A DNA stretch of 64,000 bases from Caballeronia arationis (lineage in GTDB: Bacteria > Pseudomonadota > Gammaproteobacteria > Burkholderiales > Burkholderiaceae). The stretch covers positions 1-64,000 of the forward strand of contig NZ_FCOG02000006.1 in assembly GCF_001544975.2 (NCBI RefSeq), given 5' to 3'. The first letter of the stretch is position 1. Each line of letters begins with the position of its first letter. The notes beneath the pieces were generated by a model, which worked only from the letters and a program-made list of their open reading frames with translations, did not search any database and was not told where the DNA came from. Below, in pieces: positions 46,229 to 55,611 of the stretch. Position numbers and translations under genes: made by a program.

Positions 46229-47290
46229 ATGCCAACTCTTTTTGACCCGCTCAAAGTAGGCGCGCTTACGCTGCGCAACCGCATCATCATGGCTCCGCTC
46301 ACGCGTCAGCGCGCGGGCGTCGAACGCGTGCCGAACGCGCTGATGGCCAAGTATTACGCCGACCGCGCCGCGGCCGGCCTGATCCTGAGCGAAGCGACGT
46401 CGGTCACGCCGCAGGGCGTCGGATACGCGGATACGCCGGGCATCTGGTCCGACGAGCAGGTCGAAGGCTGGAAGCTCGTGACGAAGGCCGTGCACGAAGC
46501 GGGCGGCAAGATCTTCATGCAGTTGTGGCACGTCGGCCGCGTTTCGGACCCGGTCTTTCTCGACGGCGAACTGCCGGTGGCGCCTAGCGCCATCGCTGCG
46601 GGCGGTCATGTGAGCCTCGTGCGTCCGAAGCGCGAGTACGTGACGCCGCGCGCACTCGAACTCGACGAAATCCCCGGCATCGTCGCGGCCTATCGCAAGG
46701 GTGCGGAAAACGCGAAGCGCGCCGGCTTCGACGGCGTCGAAGTGCATGGCGCAAATGGCTATCTGCTCGACCAGTTCCTGCAGGACAGCACGAACAAGCG
46801 TACCGACATCTACGGCGGCTCGATCGAAAATCGTGCGCGCCTGCTGCTCGAAGTGACGGACGCGTGTATCGACGTGTGGGGTGCGGACCGTGTAGGCGTG
46901 CATCTCGCGCCGCGCGCGGATTCGCACACGATGGGCGACAGCGACCGTGCGGCGACCTTCGGCTACGTAGCGCGCGAGCTGGGCAAGCGCAAGATCGCGT
47001 TTATCGCGGCGCGGGAGCATGAAGCCGCGGATAGCCTCGGACCGCAACTGAAGAAGGCATTCGGCGGCGTGTACATCGCGAACGAGAAGTTCACGAAGGA
47101 AAGCGCGCAGGCCGTCATCGAGCGCGGCGACGCCGATGCAGTCGCCTGGGGCCAGCCGTTCATCGCGAATCCGGACCTCGTGCGCCGCTTCGAAGTGGAC
47201 GCGTCGCTTAACGCGCCGGACGCGTCGACGTTCTACGCGCCGGGCCCGGAAGGCTATACCGACTATCCGATGCTGGAAACGGCGGAATAA
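46229..47290 (+). CDS. nemA: Old Yellow Enzyme family alkene reductase
   Basis: A 353-residue FMN enzyme that reduces activated C=C bonds (and often nitro groups or N-ethylmaleimide) with NAD(P)H. It shows LRNRIIMAPLTRQRA, FMQLWHVGRVS, GFDGVEVHGANGYLLDQFLQ, TDIYGGSIENRARLLLEV and AWGQPFIANPDLVRRF. Length is typical of NemA/XenB. AAGGA precedes the ATG. Together with the ArsR-type regulator it is an electrophile-detoxification pair; a strong terminator follows. Confidence 0.9.
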   Translation: MPTLFDPLKVGALTLRNRIIMAPLTRQRAGVERVPNALMAKYYADRAAAGLILSEATSVTPQGVGYADTPGIWSDEQVEGWKLVTKAVHEAGGKIFMQLWHVGRVSDPVFLDGELPVAPSAIAAGGHVSLVRPKREYVTPRALELDEIPGIVAAYRKGAENAKRAGFDGVEVHGANGYLLDQFLQDSTNKRTDIYGGSIENRARLLLEVTDACIDVWGADRVGVHLAPRADSHTMGDSDRAATFGYVARELGKRKIAFIAAREHEAADSLGPQLKKAFGGVYIANEKFTKESAQAVIERGDADAVAWGQPFIANPDLVRRFEVDASLNAPDASTFYAPGPEGYTDYPMLETAE

Positions 47291-47303
47291 GCGGGTTGAG
47301 AGA

Positions 47304-47329
47304 AAACAGCGGCTTCGGCCGCTGTTTTT
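47304..47329. terminator. Bidirectional intrinsic terminator
   Basis: AAACAGCGGC (47304-47313) and GCCGCTGTTT (47318-47327) form a perfect stem with a TTCG loop; T runs flank it in both directions. It ends nemA on the plus strand and the UvrA paralog on the minus strand. Confidence 0.88.
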
Positions 47330-47333
47330 GCGT

Positions 47334-49976
47334 TTACAGACGCTCTTTCAAATACTTCGCCGTGAGGCTCGCTGCGACCTTCGCGACTTCGCGCGGCGTG
47401 CCGCAAGCCACCATCGTGCCGCCTTCGTCGCCGGCGCCGGGGCCGATGTCGAGCACCCAGTCGCTGTTCGCCGCGACGCGCATGTCGTGTTCCACCACGA
47501 TCACCGTGTTGCCAGCATTGACCAGTCCCTGCAGTTGCGTCATCAGCCGGTCGACGTCGGCGGGATGCAGGCCTGTGGTCGGCTCGTCGAGGATATAGAG
47601 CGAATCGCCGCGTTGCGCGCGCTGCAGCTCGGTTGCGAGCTTGATGCGCTGCGCCTCGCCGCCGGAGAGTTCCGTCGCGGGCTGGCCGAGCCGCAAATAA
47701 CCGAGCCCGATGTCCTGGAGTACCTTCAGCGCGCGCATCACCTGCGGTTCGGCGACGAAGAATTCGCAGGCAGTATCGACCGTCATCCCGAGCACTTGCG
47801 CGATATTCCTGCCGCCCCATTCGATTTCGAGCGTCTCTGCGTTGTAGCGCGTGCCGTGGCAGGTCGAGCAAGGCGCGTACACCATCGGCAGGAACAGCAG
47901 TTCGACGCTGACGAAGCCTTCGCCCTCGCAGGTCGGGCAGCGCCCCTTCGCGACGTTGAACGAGAAACGGCCCGCGTCGTAGCGGCGCTTGCGCGCGGCA
48001 GGCGTGTCGGCGAACAGCTTGCGCACGTGGTCGAAAAGGCCGGTGTAGGTCGCGAGGTTCGACCGCGGCGTGCGGCCGATCGGCTTCTGGTCGACCCGCA
48101 CGAGCCGCCGGATCGACGTCATGCCTTCGACGATGTCGCCGTCTGTCGGCTGCGTCTCGCCGGCGAGGAGCGGGTCGAGTTCGTCGTCGGGATCCGGTGC
48201 GATGGCGCGCCCGAGATGACCCGCGACGAGTTCCGGCAGCGCCTGGCTCACGAGGCTCGACTTGCCCGAACCCGAGACGCCCGTCACGGTCGTGAAGCAG
48301 CCGAGCGGAAACGCGGCGTCGAGTTCGTGCAGGTTGTTGCGCGTGATCTTCGAGAGCCGCAGCCAGCCGGAAGGCTCGCGCGGCGCATGCGTCCCGCGCT
48401 TGTGCGTAGCGAAGAGATGCTTGCGCGTCTCCGACGCCTCCACCTTCGCAAGCCCCGGCGGCGGCCCGCTGTAGACGACGTGTCCGCCGTGCTCGCCCGC
48501 GGCCGGCCCGACGTCGACGAGCCAGTCGGCGCGCCGCATCATGTTGAGATCGTGCTCGACGACGAAGAGCGAATTGCCCGCCGCCTTCAGGCGTTCCAGC
48601 GCCGCGAACAGCGCTTCGCCGTCAGCGGGATGCAGGCCGGCGGATGGCTCGTCGAGCACGTACACGACGCCGAACAGTTGCGACGACAGTTGCGTCGCGA
48701 GCCGCAGGCGCTGCAGTTCGCCCGACGAAAGCGTCGGCGTCGCGCGATCGAGCGCGAGATAGCCGAGGCCGAGATCGGTGAGCGTCGTGAGGCGTTCGAG
48801 CAGTTCCTCCGCGATGCGCTGAGCCGCGACGCGCTTCTCGTCGGACATGTTCGGCGTGCGCCGCACATCGGGCGAGGCCTTGTGCGCCGAGCCGCCCGCC
48901 GCGACGCGACGCTCGGTCGCCTCGCGCATCGCGTGGCGGCTGAGGATCGCGTCATCGTTCGCGACGGCGTGCGCGGGCACTTCGCCGCGCGCGATCGGCG
49001 CGAGCAGCTCGGCGACGCGCGCGAGCGGCATCTGCGAGAATTCGGCGATGTCGAGCCCCGCGAACGTCACCGACAACGCCTCGCGCTTTAACCGCTTGCC
49101 GTCGCACGTCGGGCAAACGCTGCCGACCATGTATTGCGACACGCGCTTTTTCATCAGCGCGCTCTGCGTGTTCGCGAACGTGTGCAGCACGTAGCGGCGC
49201 GCGCCGGTGAACGTGCCCTGATAGCTCGGCTCCAGCTTGCGTTTCAGCGCGACGCGCGTTTCCCCGGGCGTGAGCCCGGCGTAGACCGGAACCGTCGGCG
49301 TTTCGTCGGTGAAGAGAATCCAGTCGCGATCCTTCTTCGGCAGGTCGCGCCACGGTGTGTCGACGTCGTAGCCGAGCGTCACCAGGATGTCGCGCAGGTT
49401 CTGGCCATGCCACGCGGGCGGCCACGCGGCGATCGCCCGCTCGCGGATGGTCAGCGAATCGTCGGGCACCATCGATTTCTCGGTGACCTCGTAGATGCGC
49501 CCGAGCCCGTGGCAGGTCGGGCAGGCGCCCTGAACCGTGTTCGGCGAAAAGTCCTCGGCGTAGAGCATCGGCTGCTTCGGCGGATAGTGGCCGGTGCGCG
49601 AATAGAGCATGCGCACGAGGCTGGAAAGCGTCGTTACGCTGCCGACCGAGGAGCGCGTGCTCGGCGTGCCGCGCTGCTGCTGAAGCGCGACGGCGGGCGG
49701 CAGCCCTTCGATCGCATCGACCTCGGGCACGCCGACCTGCTCGATCAGCCGCCGCGCGTAAGGCGCGACCGACTCGAAATAGCGCCGCTGCGCCTCCGCG
49801 TAGAGCGTGCCGAACGCGAGCGACGACTTCCCCGAGCCGGACACGCCGGTAAACACGACGAGCGCGTCGCGCGGAATATCGACATCGACGTTCTTGAGGT
49901 TGTGTTCTCGCGCGCCTCGTACGCGCACGAAGCCGCGCAGGCTTTCCGCAGTTTTTTCGACGGGCAGGGTGTTCAT
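47334..49976 (-). CDS. UvrA paralog (UvrA2-type ABC ATPase)
   Basis: 880 residues, about 60 shorter than housekeeping UvrA. Two ABC ATPase modules are present, each with GVSGSGKSS as Walker A, and signatures [12 protein letters not shown] and [12 protein letters not shown]. Zinc-finger cysteines include [19 protein letters not shown] and CPTCEGEGF. The region that in UvrA binds UvrB (after the first zinc module) looks reduced, as in UvrA2 proteins, which have been linked to resistance to DNA-damaging compounds. The start at 49976 is the first ATG in the frame; a GTG at 50003 is an alternative. It lies 42 bases after the ABM gene on the same strand. Confidence 0.87.
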   Translation of the reverse strand: MNTLPVEKTAESLRGFVRVRGAREHNLKNVDVDIPRDALVVFTGVSGSGKSSLAFGTLYAEAQRRYFESVAPYARRLIEQVGVPEVDAIEGLPPAVALQQQRGTPSTRSSVGSVTTLSSLVRMLYSRTGHYPPKQPMLYAEDFSPNTVQGACPTCHGLGRIYEVTEKSMVPDDSLTIRERAIAAWPPAWHGQNLRDILVTLGYDVDTPWRDLPKKDRDWILFTDETPTVPVYAGLTPGETRVALKRKLEPSYQGTFTGARRYVLHTFANTQSALMKKRVSQYMVGSVCPTCDGKRLKREALSVTFAGLDIAEFSQMPLARVAELLAPIARGEVPAHAVANDDAILSRHAMREATERRVAAGGSAHKASPDVRRTPNMSDEKRVAAQRIAEELLERLTTLTDLGLGYLALDRATPTLSSGELQRLRLATQLSSQLFGVVYVLDEPSAGLHPADGEALFAALERLKAAGNSLFVVEHDLNMMRRADWLVDVGPAAGEHGGHVVYSGPPPGLAKVEASETRKHLFATHKRGTHAPREPSGWLRLSKITRNNLHELDAAFPLGCFTTVTGVSGSGKSSLVSQALPELVAGHLGRAIAPDPDDELDPLLAGETQPTDGDIVEGMTSIRRLVRVDQKPIGRTPRSNLATYTGLFDHVRKLFADTPAARKRRYDAGRFSFNVAKGRCPTCEGEGFVSVELLFLPMVYAPCSTCHGTRYNAETLEIEWGGRNIAQVLGMTVDTACEFFVAEPQVMRALKVLQDIGLGYLRLGQPATELSGGEAQRIKLATELQRAQRGDSLYILDEPTTGLHPADVDRLMTQLQGLVNAGNTVIVVEHDMRVAANSDWVLDIGPGAGDEGGTMVACGTPREVAKVAASLTAKYLKERL

Positions 49977-50018
49977 GCGTTGCGACGCCAGCAAGTCTCG
50001 CACCCGAACCCGACGCGG

Positions 50019-50321
50019 CTACGACGGCAGCTTCGCCGCGAGTACATCGATGTTCATGATTTCCGGCGGTTTGGCGAAGAGATCGGGCGCCTTCGCCATC
50101 AGCGCCTCGGCTACTTTGCCCGAGAGATGCTCCTGGCGTCCGGCGTCGTCGGGGAACGCATCGAAGATGCCGTACACCGACGGCGCGATTTTCAGCCCGA
50201 ACCACGCGACCGTCGCGGGTTCCTGCTCGACGAGCGGCAATCCGCCCATCAGGAAGCTTTCGACTTCCTGCTCCTTGCCCGGCTTCGCTTCGAGCCGGAC
50301 GAACAACGCGGTCTTGACCAT
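50019..50321 (-). CDS. Antibiotic biosynthesis monooxygenase (ABM) domain protein
   Basis: 100 residues, a dimeric ferredoxin-like barrel: [20 protein letters not shown] at the start, then [20 protein letters not shown] and a terminal helix. Such proteins oxidise quinone-like or haem compounds, or only bind them. AAGGAGG is in front of the ATG. It is the first gene before the UvrA paralog; the short gap suggests joint expression. Confidence 0.88.
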   Translation of the reverse strand: MVKTALFVRLEAKPGKEQEVESFLMGGLPLVEQEPATVAWFGLKIAPSVYGIFDAFPDDAGRQEHLSGKVAEALMAKAPDLFAKPPEIMNIDVLAAKLPS

Positions 50322-50464
50322 GCCTGCCTCCTTGTTGATGCCGTTTGCGGGTATCGACGGGAACCCCCTATGATCTCTTCACGCATGCATGGCGCGTGCC
50401 CAAACCGTCGCCGATGGTGTATTGATTGGAAGTACCGTCGCACCAGCATATAGCGAGGAGCCTC

Positions 50465-51127
50465 ATGATAGGCAGTCTGATCTCCGACATCCTGTTCGGC
50501 TTCACCGGATTGATCAGCATCATCAACCCGCTCGGGGTTGCATTCGTGTTTCTCGACCGCACGGAGGGGCTCGCGGGCGACGAGCGCGACGCGCTCGCGA
50601 AGAAGGTGGCGGTCAATTCGGCGTGCGTGCTGCTCGTCGCGTTCTTTCTCGGCACGCCGATCCTGCATCTGTTCGGCATTTCGCTGGAGGCGCTGCGCAT
50701 CGGCGGCGGGCTCGCGGTCGCGGTGAGCGGCTGGCAGATGCTCAACGCGCCCGACGTGCGCACCAAGGAGGCGACAGCGCGCAACGTCGACGCCGACAAC
50801 GCGATGTCGAAGGCATTCTTTCCGCTGACCATTCCGCTCACGACCGGGCCGGGTTCCATCGCGACCGCCATCGCGCTCAACGCGAACCGGACGCACAAGC
50901 TCTCGGAGTTTCTGGTGTCGGCGGTGGCGTCGATCGCAATATCGGCGCTGATCGCGCTCGCGGTCTATATGACGCTCAGCCACTCGGCGCGGTTTGCGCG
51001 CTATCTCGGCATCGAAGGCACCAAGGTGGCGATGCGGATTTCGTCGTTCCTGCTCCTGTGCGTCGGCGTGCAGATCATGCTGACCGGCATCTCCGAATTC
51101 CTGATCCCGATCGCGAACCTGCATTAG
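50465..51127 (+). CDS. marC: MarC-family integral membrane protein
   Basis: 220 residues with six predicted membrane helices and the family's FTGLISIINPLG...F and FPLTIPLTTGPGSIATAIAL motifs. Despite the name, MarC has no proven part in multidrug resistance and its transport role is unknown. The start at 50465 has GAGGAG upstream. Divergent from the ABM gene; convergent with the porin gene. Confidence 0.88.
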   Translation: MIGSLISDILFGFTGLISIINPLGVAFVFLDRTEGLAGDERDALAKKVAVNSACVLLVAFFLGTPILHLFGISLEALRIGGGLAVAVSGWQMLNAPDVRTKEATARNVDADNAMSKAFFPLTIPLTTGPGSIATAIALNANRTHKLSEFLVSAVASIAISALIALAVYMTLSHSARFARYLGIEGTKVAMRISSFLLLCVGVQIMLTGISEFLIPIANLH

Positions 51128-51134
51128 CGCACAA

Positions 51135-51164
51135 AAAAGACGGGCCGCACGATACCGTGCGGCC
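51135..51164 (-). terminator. Intrinsic terminator after the porin gene
   Basis: GGGCCGCACG (51141-51150) pairs with CGTGCGGCCC (51155-51164). On the minus strand the stem is followed by GTCTTTTTTG, ending the porin transcript; on the plus strand it lacks T's but may still slow marC transcription. Confidence 0.82.
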
Positions 51165-51189
51165 CGCTTCGGAGGCGACAGCGCGCGCC

Positions 51190-52362
51190 TTAGAACTTGT
51201 GGCGCATGCCGATCCGCACGGCAACCTGGTTGTTCGAACCGGTGCCCGAGGTGCCGAAGTAGCTGGTGCTCGAACCGATCTGCGCCTGGACGTCGACGCC
51301 ATTGTTCGAACCCGACGCATGCTGGTAGATGCCGAGCAGATAGACATCGGTGCGCTTGCTGAGCGCGTAGTCGACGCTCGCATCGACCTGCTGCCACTTG
51401 CCGTCGGCTGCGTCCGTCAGCTTCATGTACGTGTAGCCGAGGCCGCCCGTCAGCGCCGGCGTGAACGCGTACTTGCCGCCTGCTTCATACGCATTCAGCT
51501 TGGACGTCGCGCCCGTGGTCGATTCGAAGCGCGTGTTGGTCCAGAGGCCGAACACCGTCGCGCCGCCGAACGCATAGTTCGCGCCGATGCCGAACGTGCT
51601 CAGGTCCTTGTTGCCGCCCGTCGCGACGTTCGCCATCGCCGTGCTGAACGCCGGCGTGGAGGAGCCGGGGAAGCGGATGTCGGTGTAGGCTGCGCCGATG
51701 CCGAACGAGCCGAGCTTGTAGTTCAGGCCGAAGCTGTAAGCACGCGACGAACCCTGCGTCGTCACGCCGCCGGTCGTCGTGGTCGGCGAGCCGGCGAACG
51801 CGCCCGCCTGGTTCGAGAAGCCGTACATGCCGCCGAACGTCACGCCGTAGAAACTCGCGCTGCTGAACTTCACCGCGTTGTTGATGCGGCTCGACGTGAG
51901 CTGGTCGACGTCGTTAATGTGGTATGCGTAGTTGCCGGCAACGGTCTGCCCGCCAATCGAGTAGTTCGCGCCGAGATAGTCGGTCGAGAACGAATACTGG
52001 CGGCCGAACGTGAGCGACCCCGCGTCATTCTTCGCGAGACCCACATACGCCTGGCGCCCGAACATCGCGCCGCCCTGGCCGAGCGTGCCGTTGCCGCTGT
52101 TGAAGCCGTTCTCCAGGACGAAGATCGCCTTCAGGCCGCCGCCCAGGTCTTCCGTGCCGCGCAGGCCCCAGCGGCTGCCTTGCGCAACGCCGTCGTCGTA
52201 CTTGAAGAGATGGTCGCTGCCGGTGCGCGTCGCGCTGTTGTTCACGTAGCTGATACCCGCGTCGATGATGCCGTACAGCGTCACGTTGCTTTGCGCGTGC
52301 GCGGTCGATGCGAAGGCGGCGAAGGAGGCGAGCGCGGCGGTCGCCAGCAAATTCTTGTTCAA
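51190..52362 (-). CDS. Gram-negative (Burkholderia-type) trimeric porin
   Basis: 390 residues. The signal peptide (ATAALASFAAFASTAHAQ) is followed by SNVTLYGIIDAGISYV, the eyelet-loop region, LKAIFVLENGFNSGNG, MFGRQAYVGL and a last strand VAVRIGMRHKF with terminal Phe, the outer-membrane assembly signal. This is the 16-strand OmpC-like diffusion porin of beta-proteobacteria. No ATG fits: the start is read as TTG at 52362 with GGAG six bases upstream, since it begins exactly at the signal peptide. Monocistronic. Confidence 0.93.
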   Translation of the reverse strand: MNKNLLATAALASFAAFASTAHAQSNVTLYGIIDAGISYVNNSATRTGSDHLFKYDDGVAQGSRWGLRGTEDLGGGLKAIFVLENGFNSGNGTLGQGGAMFGRQAYVGLAKNDAGSLTFGRQYSFSTDYLGANYSIGGQTVAGNYAYHINDVDQLTSSRINNAVKFSSASFYGVTFGGMYGFSNQAGAFAGSPTTTTGGVTTQGSSRAYSFGLNYKLGSFGIGAAYTDIRFPGSSTPAFSTAMANVATGGNKDLSTFGIGANYAFGGATVFGLWTNTRFESTTGATSKLNAYEAGGKYAFTPALTGGLGYTYMKLTDAADGKWQQVDASVDYALSKRTDVYLLGIYQHASGSNNGVDVQAQIGSSTSYFGTSGTGSNNQVAVRIGMRHKF

Positions 52363-52586
52363 AACTTTCTCCGATGAGCGATGGTTCGCAATGTGGTTGA
52401 TGTCGTCGGCGGCGCGTCGGACTCTTTGGCCCGTGGCGGCGACGGGCGGAATGTAGCGGACGCTCAAGAAAGGAATGTGACAACGCTTTCGACGCGCTTG
52501 CATGTCTCGCGGATGCGACAGCGGGCTTGCGAACGGGCTTCGGGTTATCCTCGCGGCTCGAACGTTTGCAAGGACAGGGGACAAAG

Positions 52587-52955
52587 ATGGACGAAAACGG
52601 AATCCGCGAACTGGAAGGGCGCCTGCAGAAGGCGATGCTGTCCTCCGATGCCGACGCACTCGACGCGCTGCTCGCCGACGACCTGAGCTTCGTCGATGCA
52701 ACGGGCAAGGTGTGGACCAAGACCGACGACCTGAACGGCCATCGCTACGGACTTCAGCGTATCGAGCAACTGGATGTGGAAGAGCAGACGGTTCGCGTCT
52801 ACGAGAAGTGCGCGGTGACGGTCACGCGCGTGGCGTTGCGCGGGTCGTTCGGCGGCGCGCCGTTCGCCGGCAGCCTGCGTTATACGCGCACGTGGTGCGA
52901 GACGGGCGGCGCATGGCGCGTCGTGGCGGCGCACTGCGGGCTCGTGCCGTTCTGA
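52587..52955 (+). CDS. NTF2-like (DUF4440/SnoaL-type) protein
   Basis: 122 residues. The N-terminal helices (ELEGRLQKAMLSSDADALDA) followed by LLADDLSFVDATGKVWTK and long curved strands ending TWCETGGAWRVVAAHCGLVP are typical of the cone-shaped NTF2 fold, used for small-molecule binding, isomerisation or none. The ATG at 52587 follows AGGGGACAAAG. Divergent from the porin, convergent with the flavoprotein gene. Confidence 0.83.
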   Translation: MDENGIRELEGRLQKAMLSSDADALDALLADDLSFVDATGKVWTKTDDLNGHRYGLQRIEQLDVEEQTVRVYEKCAVTVTRVALRGSFGGAPFAGSLRYTRTWCETGGAWRVVAAHCGLVPF

Positions 52956-52964
52956 GCGGCGCTT

Positions 52965-54188
52965 TTATCGGCCTTGATCCGCGTCTTCGGCGAGAAAACG
53001 CCGGCGCGCGGCCTCGTCGCTCGGCGATTCGGGACCGAGGCCCTGGAGGTCCGGCGCGCGCGTCGGGTCGGCGGCGAGGCGCGGGAAGACGCGGGCCCGG
53101 CGCGCATCGGCGGCCGGGCCGGTTTCGTACATCAGCTGCGTCATCCAGCCGTGCAGGCGGTGCAGCGCGCCGTAGTACGCATCGTGCTCGCTTGCGTAGG
53201 CGTGGGCGGCCGCGTCCCAGTCGGCGGATAGCAGGAGGCGATCGCGCAGCACGCGCGTATCGCGCAGCGTGAGCGCGAGGCCGCAGCCCCACGCGGGATT
53301 GCTGGCCGCGGCGGCATCGCCGATCAGCACGACGCCTTCGCGATACGGATGGTCGACCCACATATCCGCGCCCGGATACGCCGCGAGCGGCCCGATGGCT
53401 TCGGCTTCTTCGAACCACTCGGGCGGCGCGCCCGCTTCGATGCACGACGTCACGAAGTCGCCGGCATGACCGTTGCCGCTCATCGTGCGCGGCGCATTCG
53501 CCGACGAATACACGAAGTAGGACCGAAAGCGCCCCTGGCCGAGCGGAAAGACGAGCGCCGCGCGCGCCTCGGAAGGCTTCTGCACGTAGTGCACGGTGTC
53601 GTCCGGCACCTGCACGCCTTCGTGCAGCACGCCCGCGATCATCAGCGCGTGTTCGTCGCGGCGCACCGTGAATCCCGCCGTGCTGCGCACCTTCGAACTT
53701 CGTCCATCGGCGCCGACGACGAGCCGCGCCTTCACGCGCTCGTCGCCGTGGGCGGTGTGAATCCGGATGAACGGGGGACTGCCGGACTCGATCGCCGTGA
53801 CCTCGACGCCGCGCCGTACGTGCGCGCCAGCCGACTCGGCTGCGTCCAGCAGTGCGCGCTGCATGTCGGGATGATAGAAGTCGAGACAGCCTTGGCGGCC
53901 CGGCGTGGTCGCGACCAGATCGCGGCAGTCGCGCGGCGCGCCGCCCAGATAGCGTTTCCAGTAGCGCACTTCGATCGCACCGGCGCTGTCGAGCAGCGGC
54001 TCGATGCCGAGCTTTGCGGCCTCGACGCGGCCCCACGGCAACAGGCCTTCGCCGCGCACGCGATCCTTGAAAGCGTGCGCGCGCTCGACGACGAGCGTGC
54101 GCATGCCGCTGCCGGCGAGCGAACGCGCAAGCGTCGCTCCGGCCAGTCCGCCACCGACGATGGCGACGTCATAGTCGGACGGTGTCAA
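52965..54188 (-). CDS. FAD-dependent oxidoreductase, PHBH/geranylgeranyl-reductase-like fold
   Basis: 407 residues. DYDVAIVGGGLAGATLARSL is the FAD Rossmann loop; VVGADGRSSKVR is the DG motif; VVLIGDAAAASNPAWGCGLA is the GD motif with the substrate-facing Trp. It may hydroxylate or reduce an aromatic or lipid compound in the cytoplasm. The start is read as TTG at 54188 because AGGAG lies seven bases before it; an upstream in-frame GTG at 54209 is not supported by a ribosome site. The gene ends 9 bases from the NTF2-like gene. Confidence 0.82.
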   Translation of the reverse strand: MTPSDYDVAIVGGGLAGATLARSLAGSGMRTLVVERAHAFKDRVRGEGLLPWGRVEAAKLGIEPLLDSAGAIEVRYWKRYLGGAPRDCRDLVATTPGRQGCLDFYHPDMQRALLDAAESAGAHVRRGVEVTAIESGSPPFIRIHTAHGDERVKARLVVGADGRSSKVRSTAGFTVRRDEHALMIAGVLHEGVQVPDDTVHYVQKPSEARAALVFPLGQGRFRSYFVYSSANAPRTMSGNGHAGDFVTSCIEAGAPPEWFEEAEAIGPLAAYPGADMWVDHPYREGVVLIGDAAAASNPAWGCGLALTLRDTRVLRDRLLLSADWDAAAHAYASEHDAYYGALHRLHGWMTQLMYETGPAADARRARVFPRLAADPTRAPDLQGLGPESPSDEAARRRFLAEDADQGR

Positions 54189-54270
54189 TCGGACGCTCCT
54201 TTGCGGCACACATGGCTCGGGCCATGCTATGCCGGGGCGTCTTCGCTATGCAATTACCGCGTAGACGCGC

Positions 54271-55386
54271 TCACGCCGACAGCAGCGAGCCCGTGCGGAA
54301 CGCCTTCGGCCCCGCGATGCGCGCGATTTCGAGGCCAGCGGTCGCAAAACGCGTGATGTGTCGCGCGTACATTACGCCGGACGTCGTGCAGTTGAGCGTG
54401 GTGACGGTATCGGTGAGCGGATCGACGACGTCCGCGATCGCTTCGCCCGCTTCGATGAAAGCGCCGACCTTCGCGCGGAACACGATGATGCCCGACACGG
54501 GAGCCACGATCGGTTCGGCGCCCGCGAGCGGCGTCGCCGGAAAGGCTAGCGGTGGCATGGGCGCGGCCGGCGCGTCGATCACGCCGCGATGAATCAGGAA
54601 ATTGACGATGCCCTGCGCGTCGGCGTTGGCGAAGTCGTACGAGACATCGTGCTGGCTGCGCAATTCGACGGTCACGGAAATGCCGCCATTCGGAATCGGA
54701 TGGCGTTCGCCGAAGCGCGTGCGCAAGTCGGACCAGCAGAAGCTGTGGATTTCGTCGAACGGATTGCCGACCGAATTCAGCGCGAGCAGTTGCGCCTTCG
54801 AATCGAGGTAGCGCGCGAGCGGCTCGACTTCTTCCCAGATGTCCGGATTCGTGTAGAGATGCAGCGCGGCGTCGAGATCGCAGTGCAGGTCGAGCACGAC
54901 GTCGGCGTCGAAGGAGAGTTTTTGCAGCGCGAGGCGTTGCGATTCGAGTTCGGTGGCGGGCGTCTGCTCGTCGAGCGCTTCACGCATCGCGGCACGCACG
55001 GCACGCTTGTTCGCGTCGATGTCGCCGGTCAGGCGCGCTTCGATACGCGGCGCGACGAGCGCAGCGAGATCGTGGAAATTGCGGTTGAAGTTGTGGCCGC
55101 TATTCGCCTCGAAGCGGCCGAGCAGTTGCCCGTGCAGCAACTGGTTCAGTCCGATCGGGTTCGGCACCGGCACGATGACCACTTCGCCGCGCAGCTTGCC
55201 CGCGGCTTCGAATTCGGCAAGCTGACGGCGCAGCCGCCACGCGACGAGCATGCCGGGCAGTTCGTCCGCGTGCAGCGACGACTGGATGTAGATTTTCTGA
55301 CCGTCGCCGGGACCGTAGTGGAAGCTCGTGATGGAGCGGGCAGTGCCGAGCGTCGGCGAAATCAGCTGATGGGTTCTGGTCTGCAT
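54271..55386 (-). CDS. Succinylglutamate desuccinylase/aspartoacylase-family zinc hydrolase
   Basis: 371 residues of the M14-like AstE/ASPA group, which splits N-acyl amino acids. Zinc-binding SSLHADELPG gives His and Glu, with VLDLHCD further on supplying another His; GHNFNRNFHD has the substrate-binding Arg and Asn. The C-terminal 80 residues form a biotinyl-like barrel (APVSGIIVFRAKVGAFIEAG). The ATG at 55386 gives a family-like start. It follows the amino-acid-binding protein gene, past a terminator, and probably acts on a related compound. Exact substrate unknown. Confidence 0.85.
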   Translation of the reverse strand: MQTRTHQLISPTLGTARSITSFHYGPGDGQKIYIQSSLHADELPGMLVAWRLRRQLAEFEAAGKLRGEVVIVPVPNPIGLNQLLHGQLLGRFEANSGHNFNRNFHDLAALVAPRIEARLTGDIDANKRAVRAAMREALDEQTPATELESQRLALQKLSFDADVVLDLHCDLDAALHLYTNPDIWEEVEPLARYLDSKAQLLALNSVGNPFDEIHSFCWSDLRTRFGERHPIPNGGISVTVELRSQHDVSYDFANADAQGIVNFLIHRGVIDAPAAPMPPLAFPATPLAGAEPIVAPVSGIIVFRAKVGAFIEAGEAIADVVDPLTDTVTTLNCTTSGVMYARHITRFATAGLEIARIAGPKAFRTGSLLSA

Positions 55387-55541
55387 GGTTTTCTGCGCGC
55401 GACGCATGCACGGTCGCGCTTTGGATGGTTGCAAGGTGTGGAAGGCGCATTGCGCCGGTGTCTCGGGCCGGCCGCGCGCTTCAGCCGTTCGATCTTAGCT
55501 GAAAAAGCCGCGGACAAGCCCGAAAGGCGCCGCGCCCCAAG

Positions 55542-55573
55542 CAAAACGGGCTCCGCGCGAAGCGCGGAGCCCG
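55542..55573 (-). terminator. Intrinsic terminator after the amino-acid-binding protein gene
   Basis: CGGGCTCCGCGC (55547-55558) pairs with GCGCGGAGCCCG (55562-55573) around GAA. On the minus strand the stem is followed by TTTTGC, placing it between this gene and the AstE-like gene downstream. Confidence 0.75.
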
Positions 55574-55611
55574 TTCCAGTGAAGCTTCAGCCGCCTTGGG
55601 CGGCGTCGGCT

